Assembly: GCA_024516035.1 (NCBI GenBank)
Contig: CM044964.1
Location: forward strand, 1,448,784 to 1,512,783
Length of the DNA stretch: 64,000 nucleotides
Direction of reading: 5' to 3'
Source of the DNA: Bactericera cockerelli
Taxonomy: Eukaryota > Arthropoda > Insecta > Hemiptera > Triozidae
Positions 30,801-39,003 of the stretch are shown in pieces. Position numbers and translations under genes: made by a program. The notes beneath the pieces were generated by a model. It was not told the origin of the DNA and made no database searches. It saw only the letters and a program-made list of their open reading frames with translations. Numbering within the stretch: position 1 is the first letter of the stretch; each line of letters begins with the position of its first letter.

Positions 30801-30991
30801 AGGAGGGGAAAGGAGAGTTTGACCAGATTGGTCAGGAAAGGATTAAGAAAAGGCAGCATAGGAAAGGAAGAAATATTACCTACGTTTGAAATAGCCAGAG
30901 CATGAAGAGTAGGGAGTAGGGCTCATAGCGGGCTGATTGCAACAGTTAAACTGTTGGGCGATGAGGTCGCTACATCTCAACGCCTACCAAC
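27598..30991 (-). mobile_element. Full-length-looking non-LTR retrotransposon, 3,394 bp
   Basis: The element has a 5' UTR of about 224 bp (30,768-30,991), one open frame (27,636-30,767), a 38-bp 3' UTR and a short (GTAA)n tail. It is inserted in a SINE E tail with a 10-bp TSD gaaagcgacg. No ORF1 is present, so it belongs to single-ORF LINEs or has lost ORF1. The absence of stops or frameshifts argues for a young insertion. Confidence 0.85.
27636..30767 (-). CDS. Endonuclease-reverse transcriptase of a LINE, intact frame
   Basis: This 1,043-residue protein would nick target DNA and prime reverse transcription of its own RNA. Residues 75-290 form an AP-endonuclease-like (EEP) domain: SIN (80-82), IQET with catalytic Glu110, GDFNCHSTSWG (200-210), NPDLIFVS (253-259), and SQH (277-279). 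The RT follows: GLDEIRTE (494-501), NFRPISLL (551-558), AGFRSGKS (586-593), motif A FVDLSAAYDTV (619-629), motif B GLAQGSVLAP (677-686) and motif C YADD (707-710). A Cys/His knuckle CDCGLEQTHEHLLTC lies near the C-terminus (about 1,003-1,018). The usual SDH of the endonuclease is SQH here; the His remains but the partner Asp is replaced. There is no RNase H domain. The first ATG lies 224 bp inside the element and is plausible. I assign it to the I/jockey group broadly; the clade is not resolved. Confidence 0.93.
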   Translation of the reverse strand: MTDRNLAAALSTGHPLSGERVLRIPPLSVNENHQEDTEGAQLDSSHPSTAFSHSSNAQSFYHRKNTNPSDLSTPVLRITSINIEGFSTTKSEILSNMCKSQNINILVIQETHRGSQNPRPKIDGMSLVIERPHEKYGSAIFTKPNVQIKSSSLTCNNNVELLTIELEMCTITSVYKPPNEVFTFSKPNNILNNKIQIVIGDFNCHSTSWGYSTTDSNGELLETWAENLNLKLLHDPKLPASFNSRRWRRGYNPDLIFVSSSIFNQTAKQVQEPIPGSQHRPITCDITAVVKIETVPFRRRFNFKRANWESFSEELDMEIANIEPDPNNYEHFVELVKRISRKHIPRGCRTEYIPGLSQDSKDAFTQYKQLYEVDPFSEDTIEAGELLLHKISTSRTERWCNLVQSLDMKQNSRRAWKLLKNLKQDRTQPNNQMGNITPNQIAHQLLQNGKTDTKPHLIKIKRNSSNENNTLHENFTTSELEEAISIMKNNKAAGLDEIRTEQIKNFGPNVRLWLVHLINNCIQNLHIPKLWRKTRVVALLKPGKEPTEAKNFRPISLLCHLFKVMERMILNRISSIVEEVLIPEQAGFRSGKSCCSQVLNLTQHIEDGYERKEITGVAFVDLSAAYDTVNHKRLISKVYQVTKDYKLMKFIECIMQNRRFYVTLLEKNSRWRLQKNGLAQGSVLAPILFNIYTNDQPIHDETKHFIYADDTAVAAQGKSFEEVEKKITSALDKLSLYYQVNALKPNPSKTEVCAFHLANIRANRKLHVVWKGQELKHSPTPKYLGVVLDRTLCFKDHCSTTKAKVSSRNNILRHLTGTTWGAKPHVLRTSALALCISASEYAAPVWRNSCHAKQVDIAVNQSMRIITGCLKPTPTRKLYPLAGIAPPFIRRQVAAEVELHKQATDRRHPLFEHTQPPSRLKSRKSFLKSTNQIIISADSRKIELWKQLLLEPLIDLKEEPPPGYHLPFDTWKTLNRLRSGVSRCRMNLKKWGYEEDPDCDCGLEQTHEHLLTCDLLTQTCTHDDLLQANEAAIHVAEHWKNKI

Positions 30992-31032
30992 GAAAGCGAC
31001 GTTAAACCCCACTTAAAAAAAAAAAAAAAAAA

Positions 31033-31137
31033 TGTCGTTGAAAAAATATGACTCCGCTGGGAATAGAACCCAGGTCACATGCGCACAAGTCAAGTTCACC
31101 ATTTAGTCAACCACGGTGATAACTAATAAAAATAGTC
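31033..31137 (-). mobile_element. SINE family I head fragment
   Basis: It is about 91% identical to 27,003-27,113 (gtcgttgaaaaaatatgact, cgaaccc-like aatagaacccaggtcac, gtcaaccacggtga). Together the two form direct repeats of about 105 bp on either side of the SINE E plus LINE compound. The B box has changed TCGAA to TAGAA. Confidence 0.65.
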
Positions 31138-31259
31138 CCTAATAATAATAATAATAATAAATCCCACTAAGACAAGCCCTGCCGGTGCCATAGGTACAAC
31201 AAAGAGTAGCGCCCCTTTTTAAATCCCTGCCAGCTGTTTTTTTTAGCTTAATTAGGTAG

Positions 31260-31425
31260 AACAAAAATTTTATACAGTAGAATACAATGAAATATAAAGA
31301 AAAACAAAAAGATTAAACAAATATACAAGAAAGAAAAAAAAAGAGAAATGTCCTACCTAAAGGGCGGGGTTATTGCCTGTGGGAATCTCTTCCACCCAAT
31401 TAGATTATACAAAATAGTAAAATTT
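31260..31425 (-). repeat. Family J repeat
   Basis: An AT-rich 5' region then gtcctacctaaagggcgggg, ttattgcctgtgggaatctc and ttccacccaat. Other copies are at 4.6, 34.8, 43.0, 43.9, 47.0, 52.1, 54.9, 56.4 and 60.0 kb. Confidence 0.65.
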
Positions 31426-31905
31426 ACTTCCACCCTGTTAGAGAAAAGACCATAATATTATGAACACCTTGGGAAAACTTTAGCAACACATTTCGGGGTG
31501 TCAATTAAAATCCTCATCTCCCGAGAGTATACGCCGGTGCAGTTACTATGGTGCTGAAGGTATCCGGTCAAACTCAGGCTGGGTAGGTAGCAAGTACTAT
31601 TCCTAATAGGAGGTGGACTGGTGGAGTATAAATCCCCTCGTCCTAATGAATAAAAAATTCAGGACCTAAAAACCTAATCTGAAGGAGAGATAAACACATT
31701 GTTCATATAATAAAATACATACAATAGCGGCTGTCTACCTTTGGTAGATTGCTAATACACAGCAAATTCCATCAATTCAGAAGATTTTTTCTTTCTCAAT
31801 GTTGGAGGTTTTTCTATTTCATTCATTTCTTCTTTCCAATTTATGTTTCAATTACACTCCATATAATTATGTGGTGATGGAGGATATGTATGGAATTTTT
31901 GACAT
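31426..31905. other. Gene-free spacer
   Basis: No feature I can support. Confidence 0.4.
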
Positions 31906-31907
31906 TT

Positions 31908-32265
31908 TCATGTCTTTGCTCTGGCACATAACCAAAGTTATGTAACGAAATTATGTAACGAAATTATGTGACGAAATTATGTGACGAAATTATGTAACGA
32001 AATTATGTGACGAAATTATGTAACGAAATTGTGTAACGAAATTATGTGACGAAATTATGTGACGAAATTATGTAACGAAATTATGTGACGAAATTATGTA
32101 ACGAAATTATGTGACGAAATTATGTAACGAAATTGTGTAACGAAATATTAAATTATAAAAAGAGAGAAGAGAAAAAGTATGTGTCATGCGCACAATAACG
32201 AAATATTAAATTATAAAAAGAGAGAAGAGAAAAAGTATGTGTCATGCGCACAATACGAAATTTGG
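31908..32265 (+). repeat. 13-bp satellite block, copy 1 (16 units) with flanks
   Basis: gacattttcatgtctttgct leads into 16 tandem 13-mers of attatgtRacgaa. Writing A for gtaac, G for gtgac and X for the attgtgtaac variant, the order is AAGGAGAX GGAGAGAX. The array ends in a cgaaatattaaattataaaa segment with aaaaagtatgtgtcatgcgc, which is itself present twice (32,141-32,195 and 32,198-32,253). The whole cassette recurs at 32,345-32,640. Confidence 0.9.
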
Positions 32266-32344
32266 TCAGTTAAGTTTTAGACCTTGAATAGTAAAGATGA
32301 AAATGTCCCAATGGTTGCAGACTCGTATGCAAGCGTTTTTTTTT

Positions 32345-32640
32345 TTGACATTTTCATGTCTTTGCTCTGACACATAACCAAAATTATGTAACGAAATTAT
32401 GTAACGAAATTATGTGACGAAATTATGTGACGAAATTATGTAACGAAATTATGTGACGAAATTATGTAACGAAATTGTGTAACGAAATTATGTGACGAAA
32501 TTATGTAACGAAATTATGTGACGAAATTATGTAACGAAATTATGTGACGAAATTATGTAACGAAATTGTGTAACGAAATATTAAATTATAAAAAGAGAGA
32601 AGAGAAAAAGTATGTGTCATGCGCACAGTAACGAAATATT
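32345..32640 (+). repeat. 13-bp satellite block, copy 2 (15 units) with flanks
   Basis: Same leader and same trailing segment as copy 1. The unit order is AAGGAGAX GAGAGAX, that is copy 1 minus one G unit in the second half. The 80 bp between the cassettes are unrelated. The trailing segment is present once here. Confidence 0.9.
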
Positions 32641-33302
32641 TATTATGTTTTCGCTTAGCACTTGTAAAGTTTTTCGGTTTAGTGACAGGGTGTCAAATGC
32701 GTCTGTCATCTGGAATTTCGATACTGTGCCTCTTGTTCCAAACCAAAGTCCTAAAACCTCATATTCTCGATCCGGATATGTTTCGTGATATTATTCTTTC
32801 AAGTATTGAATACAGGATTGAATTTCCTTCAAGTTGACACAACAGACTGTCCACTAATGAGCTTTCTGTATTTGATACATAAATTCAATGAAATACAAGT
32901 AAAATATCTCATCCATAGATAGGGACTTGGAAAAATCCCATAGATAGGGATATCCATGGATTCAGTGGACCAACTCATCTCTGGCGAATTATTGTAGTGG
33001 TTTGTTGGGGCTCATTCCTTTTGATTGCCACCGGAGACTCAGGAGAGCCAACACATTCTACGTGACATCATGTGATTCAAATTAAACGTATTATGCACCT
33101 CTCAACAGGATGTTAAGATCTGCTAACACCAACTGTGGATTTGATTTTTAAAACAATTGTGATATATATTGTAAAGTATTTTAATGTCTTTCAATTATCA
33201 TGTATTAATGTATGTGTTGCATTTTTTCGTGTATCTCGATTGATTTTTGTTATAAATATTGTACAAAGAGATCTGATGCTCGTTAATAAATGAACCGGTA
33301 CA
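32641..33302. other. Region without a supported gene
   Basis: A 72-codon frame (32,619-32,837) ends with a protein-like stretch (LDPDMFRDIILSSIEYRIEF), but its start lies inside the satellite trailer and no family is recognised. The tandem catagatagggacttgg/catagatagggatatcc is near 32,910-32,955. An AATAAA lies at about 33,286. Confidence 0.35.
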
Positions 33303-33314
33303 TACGGTACATCT

Positions 33315-33485
33315 TTTTTTTTTTTTTTTTTTTTTTTAATGGAGGGAAAAATTTGCTTTTTCAAACACAGGCGTAGTTTGGCAATTTAGGAGCCTGTGAA
33401 AGGGTTTTCTACCCTCTAAAAAACCCCCCAGGAATTTTCTAGTTTTGATTTTTGCCCCGGAACCGATTTCTCATTACTTCGGGGG
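33315..33485 (-). mobile_element. 171-bp retroposon with 12-bp TSD
   Basis: tacggtacatct flanks both sides (33,303-33,314 and 33,486-33,497). The insert begins with a run of about 24 T on the plus strand, so it is a minus-strand poly(A) retroposon. Internally it has a gggttttctaccctctaaaa dyad-like stretch and ttttgccccggaaccg. I do not recognise the family and found no second copy in the window. Confidence 0.8.
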
Positions 33486-33682
33486 TACGGTACATCTATT
33501 ATTATTATTATTGTACCAATATTAGAACCCGCGCGTTTTCTCTCTAAATGTCTATGCTGATCTTCTGCATGAGGAAACTGCGGGCTCTAGGTTCTGCTGT
33601 TATTGCAGTAATTTTTGTGCCAAGAATCTTCACTAATTTAATTGCTTCTTTGCACCATAGTCCCAACTTTCATATTCATCAT

Positions 33683-33772
33683 CATAGGGTGGCGTCATCG
33701 TGAACGATGGTAGCCAGACATTGGAGGAATGACTCAGCACTTCTACCACTGTCTTTTCAAGGAGGGCCCCCG
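33683..33772 (+). repeat. Dispersed repeat with 'catcatagggyg' end, copy 3
   Basis: Contains catcatagggtggcgtcatc, gaacgatggtagccagaca and accactgtcttttcaaggag, matching the minus strand of 22,240-22,345. Confidence 0.65.
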
Positions 33773-33805
33773 AACTTTTATATTATCATGTTCACAACTT
33801 AGTGC

Positions 33806-33900
33806 CAAACTTAGTGAGGAAATGTGAGCAGCAACTAGTGGCGGAATTATAGGCAAAAACAAGATATTGGGGTATTAAAGATACGGAAAAGTCCTTTAAT
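33806..33900 (+). mobile_element. SINE family D body fragment
   Basis: gtgaggaaatgtgagcagca, gtggcggaattataggca and tacggaaaagtcctttaatt match the body and tail of the copy at 58.93-59.17 kb. The head is missing. Confidence 0.55.
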
Positions 33901-34278
33901 TCACTCACATTAATCAAAAAGGAAAATTCGGTAGGTACAGATAAATAGATAACGCGGACAAAAAAATGATTTCAGGATTCTTTTGGGTCGAATACTTGGC
34001 GGGGAATTTTTATATCACTGAGAGGTATTTTTTGGGAATAGTAATAATAACACATGATAATGTATAATTTATTGAAAGCACAGCAGTACAGCACAAGAAA
34101 CTATCTGCCATTACTCTTCTGTTGAGAGCACCCATGTTATACGGGTTGTATTATTGCATTTGTGAAGGAACAATAAGCGAGTCATACACCGAGCGAGTAG
34201 GTACTAGCTGAGAGGGGTTCCCAAACTACGACCTTGGTAGACAATGGAATGAATCTAAGGGAGAATATTTCAATTACG
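33901..34278. other. Gene-free spacer
   Basis: No supported feature. Confidence 0.4.
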
Positions 34279-34289
34279 ACACTGAGTTC

Positions 34290-34565
34290 GCCAGCGTCGA
34301 TGGCATGTTGAATACACCGGTTCCCTTCAGAACACCGAAGTTAAGCGACATCCAGCGAGGTTAAGACTTGGATGGGTGACCATTCAAATTCTAATTCTCG
34401 TGACGCTGGCTTTTCCCGGCCCCACTCAGGCTGGGTGAGGTCAATGTGAGTAGCAGGTTTGTGAGTTTCCTGCGAATGGAGGGTAAAACCCCCGTCGTGG
34501 TATGACCATGGCAGTTGAAAGCGACGTTAAACCCCACTTTAAAAAAAAAAAAAAAAAAAAAAAAA
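34290..34565 (+). mobile_element. SINE family E, reference-quality copy, 11-bp TSD
   Basis: 276 bp from GCCAGCGTCGATGGCATGTT to a run of about 24 A, flanked by acactgagttc (34,279-34,289 and 34,566-34,576). The 5S-like part spans about the first 120 bp: AATACACCGGTTCCCTTCAG, CACCGAAGTTAAGCGACATC, GACTTGGATGGGTGACCATT, ending GTGACGCTGGC, which closes the 5S terminal stem with the start. Then come the shared modules CTCAGGCTGGGTGAGGTCAA and GCGAATGGAGGGTAAAACCC and the tail GTTGAAAGCGACGTTAAACC. Confidence 0.92.
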
Positions 34566-34576
34566 ACACTGAGTTC

Positions 34577-34820
34577 TTATTATTATTTAATTATTTATTG
34601 ATAGGATATAAGTACAAACAAGCAATTAAAATAAAAATACAAAATTTACAACAATATCAAGAAGAAAAGATAAAGAACAGGGATAACATAGATAAAGTGT
34701 ACAAAAGATATTGTACTTCAAAGGGATTTTGAATGATTTTTTTTTTAAAGAATGAAATAAATTCTATCCTTTCCAAATAAAAAAATACAGATGTCCTAAC
34801 TAAAGGGTTCCACCCAACCC
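34577..34820 (-). repeat. Family J repeat, diverged
   Basis: The AT-rich 5' region, then agatgtcctaactaaagggt and ttccacccaaccc; the ggcggggttattgcc segment is deleted. Confidence 0.5.
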
Positions 34821-35265
34821 TAAATTCTGAATAATGTAACAGTACTACAACTACTACATTAATCTAATCCTGAACAGGATCAATAAAATCCTGTTTTGTC
34901 CTTAACACGCCTCACATTCAAAGAGAATGAGGGTTGCTGTTTCTTCTTCCAGGAAATTTTATTGGTTTGGTAATAAAAATACCAAACTTCCGATCTCTAT
35001 TTGATATACACACAGAAGTAATATAGATCTCATTAATTTAAAAAGGTGTTCGGTAGTGAGCTCACGATACTTATCGCATCCTTTTTTTGAGTAGCTATAG
35101 TACTTGTAAATTTTGAGCAGCCCTTAGTAACATCGCTCATATATCTGTTCTGTGCATGTAATTTCCCATGGCAAACTTCACCTCCACTGACTCTCAAGTT
35201 CTCGAGATATATGACCTTTTTTCTCGCTCTCTTCCACTCTCGAGCTTCTACTTCTATATTCGTTT
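34821..35265. other. Spacer with an acttccgat palindrome relic
   Basis: A short aacttccgatctct...cagaagtaat pair lies near 34,985-35,025. Nothing else is supported. Confidence 0.35.
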
Positions 35266-35269
35266 TTCA

Positions 35270-36240
35270 ATGTTTGAGAAACAGAACAATGGAAACAAAG
35301 AAAGAGGAGTAGAAGAGAGAGAGATGAAGAAAGCGGTATTTGAAGACAAAAGCTGGAATAAAATAAAGGGAGCTTACAGAAAAAAAGGATGGGAGGGAGG
35401 ATAATAGAGAAGATGAAATGGGGAGATATGGAGATCAAGGAGTTAAAAAAAGGAGGCAGGTGGTAAAAATGAGATAGAGGGAGAGAAAGAGAGAGTGAAA
35501 GAAAAGAAATAAGAGAGGAAGGTGTTTGATGTTGAGAAACATAAGGAGTACAATATGGATCCAAAGAGAAAAGAAAATATTAGAAGTGTAAGTAAAAGAA
35601 AAATAAGACTGAAAGATTGCAAGGAAAAGCAAAGAGAGAGGGGCAAGGGAAAGCGTGAAACTTTCAGATTTTTGACTTTAAAGAGTTTTCCACCTTTTAC
35701 CCGAGTAACACTCTTTCAAACTTCTTCTCTCTTTCTCTCTTTTTATCCCTCAGCTCCTCTCCTCAGTCTTGAAAATTTGATAAACAATAAAAATTTCGAG
35801 GTTCTTGAACACGGAAAACCACGCGAGTGTAAGCGAGCGAGATGAAAATTGAGAAAGCGAGAAACCAGATGAGCCAGAGAGAAATTAAAAGTGAGAAGAA
35901 GACTTTTTCAAAACAAATGTTGAGAATATTATGGAAAGTTGAAGAGAGAAAATATTAAGAGAACATTGAAGGAACAAGAAAACTAGAACAAAAAAAATAT
36001 AGAAAACTAGAAAGATAAATAAGGGAAAATAGACAAGAAGAGATAAAAAAAAACTGAGAATTTCAGTTATAAAAAAATAGAAAAAAGAGAAGAAGACTTT
36101 GTAAAGAAAAAAAAAAAGATGAAATAGAAAGAAAAGAGATTTTGTTGCTGTCACTAAAGAAACAGAAAGACAAAAAGAAGTAGAACACGAAAGAGAAAGA
36201 CAGATGGAGAGAGAATATCATTTAAAAAGATATATTTATA
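35270..36240 (-). repeat. Purine-rich (GA) domain
   Basis: About 1 kb of A/G-rich plus strand (GAGA, AAGAA, GGAG variants), interrupted by a mixed segment at about 35,660-35,835. Open frames on either strand are low complexity. Confidence 0.75.
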
Positions 36241-36244
36241 TAAT

Positions 36245-36880
36245 ACAAGAGAAAAAATCTGGTGTAAACATCACACGACTTTTCTTATCATACTAGGAAA
36301 GAGAACAGAATCAAAAGCCACTGGTGACTCAAACATCTAGCTAAAAATCAATGTCAAATTCGTAATAAGCACCTCAAAATCATTGGATTTGATGTGTCAC
36401 AACCCCCATCTACGATAGATAATAAAAAAGTTAATCAAAGCGCATGGGTCGTCGTCGTCGTCCCCCCCCCAAAATACCGGTAAATTGAGGCTGATGTCCA
36501 AAAAGTTTAAGATATCAAAAAATGATCAGAATAGACCCCTTTATTTAATCTCAGGAAATGTTTTTCTCTAATTATTTTTGTATATTTAACCAATCCAGAG
36601 GAACGGCTCTTGCGGCCACTTTTTGCGGCCAATTTCAACCAAAAGTTTCGTGGTTCGTGTGGTATATAAGATCTGCTTTCATACCAAATTTCAAGTTTGC
36701 TCTTACGGTTCTTGAGATATCTTGTTCACAGACGGACAGATAGACGCACAGACCAAGGACTGAAAATAACTTTTTTGGTATCCTGAGACTATGATTCGTC
36801 CAGAAATGTGAAAAACTGGGTAGGTCAAATTTTCGACGAATACAATACTTTCCTTATTATAGGATAAGGAAAGTAAAAAG
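36245..36880 (-). mobile_element. Element F/G, uninterrupted inverted copy
   Basis: The minus-strand counterpart of 7,496-8,297 without the retroposon. One end has gacttttcttatc, the other ggataaggaaagt (36,863-36,875). It contains ccaaaaagtttaa, tcttgagatatcttgttcac and cgaaaatttgacc complement blocks. A 9-nt C run and a (GTC)n run are at about 36,449-36,470. Confidence 0.65.
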
Positions 36881-37096
36881 TGTTTCGTATTTCAATACAA
36901 AATATAGAAGAAATCTGGGACAACGTAAGATGGAAATATAATAAAGAAAAAAAATCAAAGCAGAGAGAGAGAGAGAAAAAGAAAAGAGAGAGACAAACGA
37001 GAGCTATGCTTGTAAGTATATAAATAGTGAGTGAGAAATGAACAGGAAGACAGTTAAAAATATGTAGGGAAAGAAAACTGGAGAAAGAGGGGAGAA

Positions 37097-37200
37097 AGAG
37101 GTTGTGCCTTGCGGCACTCCGTCGCAGTTTGATACATTCTACTGTGTCAAACGCTTTGTTCACGTCGAGAAGTGCTGTGTAATGGCGGAATTTCCTGTAA
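37097..37200 (-). pseudogene. Internally deleted reverse transcriptase relic
   Basis: On the minus strand one frame reads RKFRHYTALLDVNKAFDTVE, the RT motif A region with its catalytic Asp. Immediately afterwards a different frame reads DGVPQGTT, the RT motif B. In an intact RT these motifs are separated by roughly 50-70 residues, so an internal deletion with a frame change has fused them. No other RT motifs remain and the downstream side runs into purine-rich DNA. The family is not assigned. Motif identity is clear although the relic is only about 35 codons. Confidence 0.7.
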
Positions 37201-38480
37201 AACTTCTCTCTTTACTCTTGGTGTTGAACTTTTCAGTGTCGCCTTCGTATCCTTTCCTACAGTATTTGCTCTATCTCTATTTGTTCAGTTATATTAGGCA
37301 CCATTATTCTTCATCTCCTGTTTACTTTTCTTATCTTATAAAAAGAAAAGTAATGGCATCACCCTAAATGATTCCACTATAACTACCGAATTTCGACTGT
37401 TTCTTGGTTTCTTCTGTTTCTTGTTAGCGTGCATTATCTTTTCCACATTTTTTTTTTTTTTAATTAACTAGCATAATCTATATTAGTTTCAGGGATTGTC
37501 TTTCTTATCGCTTGACTATCAACGTTGTCAATGTGTAACTTCAAAAAGAATTGAAAAATAATTAGTAAAATTGTGAATTTTTAACTTCCAAAAGTATTGA
37601 TGAAAGTGCCATTGTTAAACACACCAAAAGCTGTTAGATTCTAGTCAGGGATTTATCACGCCGGTAAATGTAATTGATAAACGCATCCTGACGCTTTTCG
37701 TACTCCACATTATAATTTTCGGTAACACTAAGGTAATGCCTATTATTATTATTATTATGTCTAAAATGTAAAATAATGGTAAAATCAAAGATGCAGCCAG
37801 CATCCTTATTTCACTACCAGTTGCTATCCAGATGAGGGAAATTTATTATCAACAAGATAATAAAATACATATGTCATTATCCTGTTTATTTGAAATAAAA
37901 TTCAGTTACATAATGATATACAATATAATATTTTTTTTGAAACAATTCCTTGAGTAAGCACAAGTCAAAAGCTTGTTATTTTTCTTTGCATGCGTTTCGT
38001 ACTCGTTAAAATAGTATAACTCTTGCGCCTTTTTTTACAATATTTCTATTATATTTCTTTTCTTATTTATTAAATTCATCCCCGTCTGTGGTTTTTCTCT
38101 GTAGATAATGGTTCATTGAATTTTTCGCCGGCAGCAAGGAAACACGTCATGCGGAAAAATTGTTAACCCGCTTCAAGAACAATGTGGTTATTTTTACCCG
38201 CCTTGAATTTTCATTTAATATGCGAACAAATAGGGAAGCATGAGCAGCAGTTAAATAGCTTCACGCTTAAAGCTAGCGAAATGTGAATTTGGAAGTAAGT
38301 GCATAAACGGGAAAGAACTCATTTTCTCCAACCTGTTGCTATGGAAAATGGAAACCTTTGGTCTATGGAGCGTTGGTGTTGAATTGAAGGAGTGATTGAG
38401 ACAGCTTGTAGTCCAATTTATTGAACTTACGGGTGATCTCCATTCAGTTAAATTTTGTACCCCGAAAAAATAGTTATTAT
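37201..38480. other. Gene-free AT-rich region
   Basis: About 1.3 kb. A T run is near 37,449-37,461 and an (ATT)n run near 37,740. The segment at about 38,100-38,400 is less AT-rich and not obviously repetitive, but no coding frame is convincing. Confidence 0.4.
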
Positions 38481-38482
38481 AT

Positions 38483-38615
38483 TTGTGTTAATCACTTTCG
38501 TGATATCACAACTACTCAAACTCGCTTTACTAAAATAAACGCTGAAACTGGGACTTGAACCACCGACCTCCAGGTTACAAGTCCACTGCCTTATCCATCA
38601 AGCTACTGAGGTCAA
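38483..38615 (-). mobile_element. SINE family A
   Basis: Minus-strand head (CTCAGTAGCTTGATGGATAA, ACTTGTAACCTGGAGGTCGG, B box GGTTCAAGTCCCAG), then body GCGAGTTTGAGTAGTTGTG and ATCACGAAAGTGATTAACAC. Confidence 0.8.
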
Positions 38616-38649
38616 TTATCCCGAAAAAATAATATGTATCCTTTACCTG

Positions 38650-38900
38650 TAGAGTAGAAAATTCACAAAGTGTTGGACAATATGAGCACCATTGAATTAA
38701 TATTGCTACACATTTTCATTGTGAATTCAACACTATCAATTGAGGGACTCCAATGGATTAATTTTATTTCTACAAATTCCTATTGTGAATGTAACCCTAT
38801 TATTTTAAGGACACTAATGGATTAATGTTATTGCTACAGACTTCCATTGTGCATATAAAACTATTAATTTAATGTAACACCATTATTTTAGGAACACTAA
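38650..38900 (+). repeat. Degenerate tandem repeat, unit about 85-90 bp
   Basis: attaatattgctaca, ccattgtg-type and ggacactaatggattaat blocks recur three times with strong divergence (near 38,695, 38,755 and 38,815). Confidence 0.55.
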
Positions 38901-39003
38901 TGTATCAATATAAGGGATCAAAAATAAACATTCTGAATTCAACCATGAATGAAAACATAATAGACTATCTTTTATTTTCTCTTGGCTTCCTATAAGATTA
39001 TTT

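Larger units (their letters stand above)
27117..31032 (+). mobile_element. SINE family E interrupted by a LINE insertion
   Basis: The 5S-like head starts at 27,117 (GCCAGCGTCAATGGCATG) and the element runs to 27,353 (ttgaaagcgacg). The missing end, gaaagcgacgttaaacccc with poly(A), is found at 30,992-31,032. The sequence between is LINE DNA, so the SINE was present before the LINE. The duplicated decamer gaaagcgacg (27,344-27,353, again 27,588-27,597, and 30,992-31,001) marks the insertion point. Confidence 0.85.

Noticed and set aside
31937..32580. CRISPR-like array
   Set aside because: The 13-bp units are contiguous without spacers and the context is eukaryotic. It is a satellite.
32619..32837. 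A 72-codon frame as a gene
   Set aside because: Its start lies in the satellite trailer. Part of it looks protein-like, but I could not match it to a family, so it was left as unannotated spacer.
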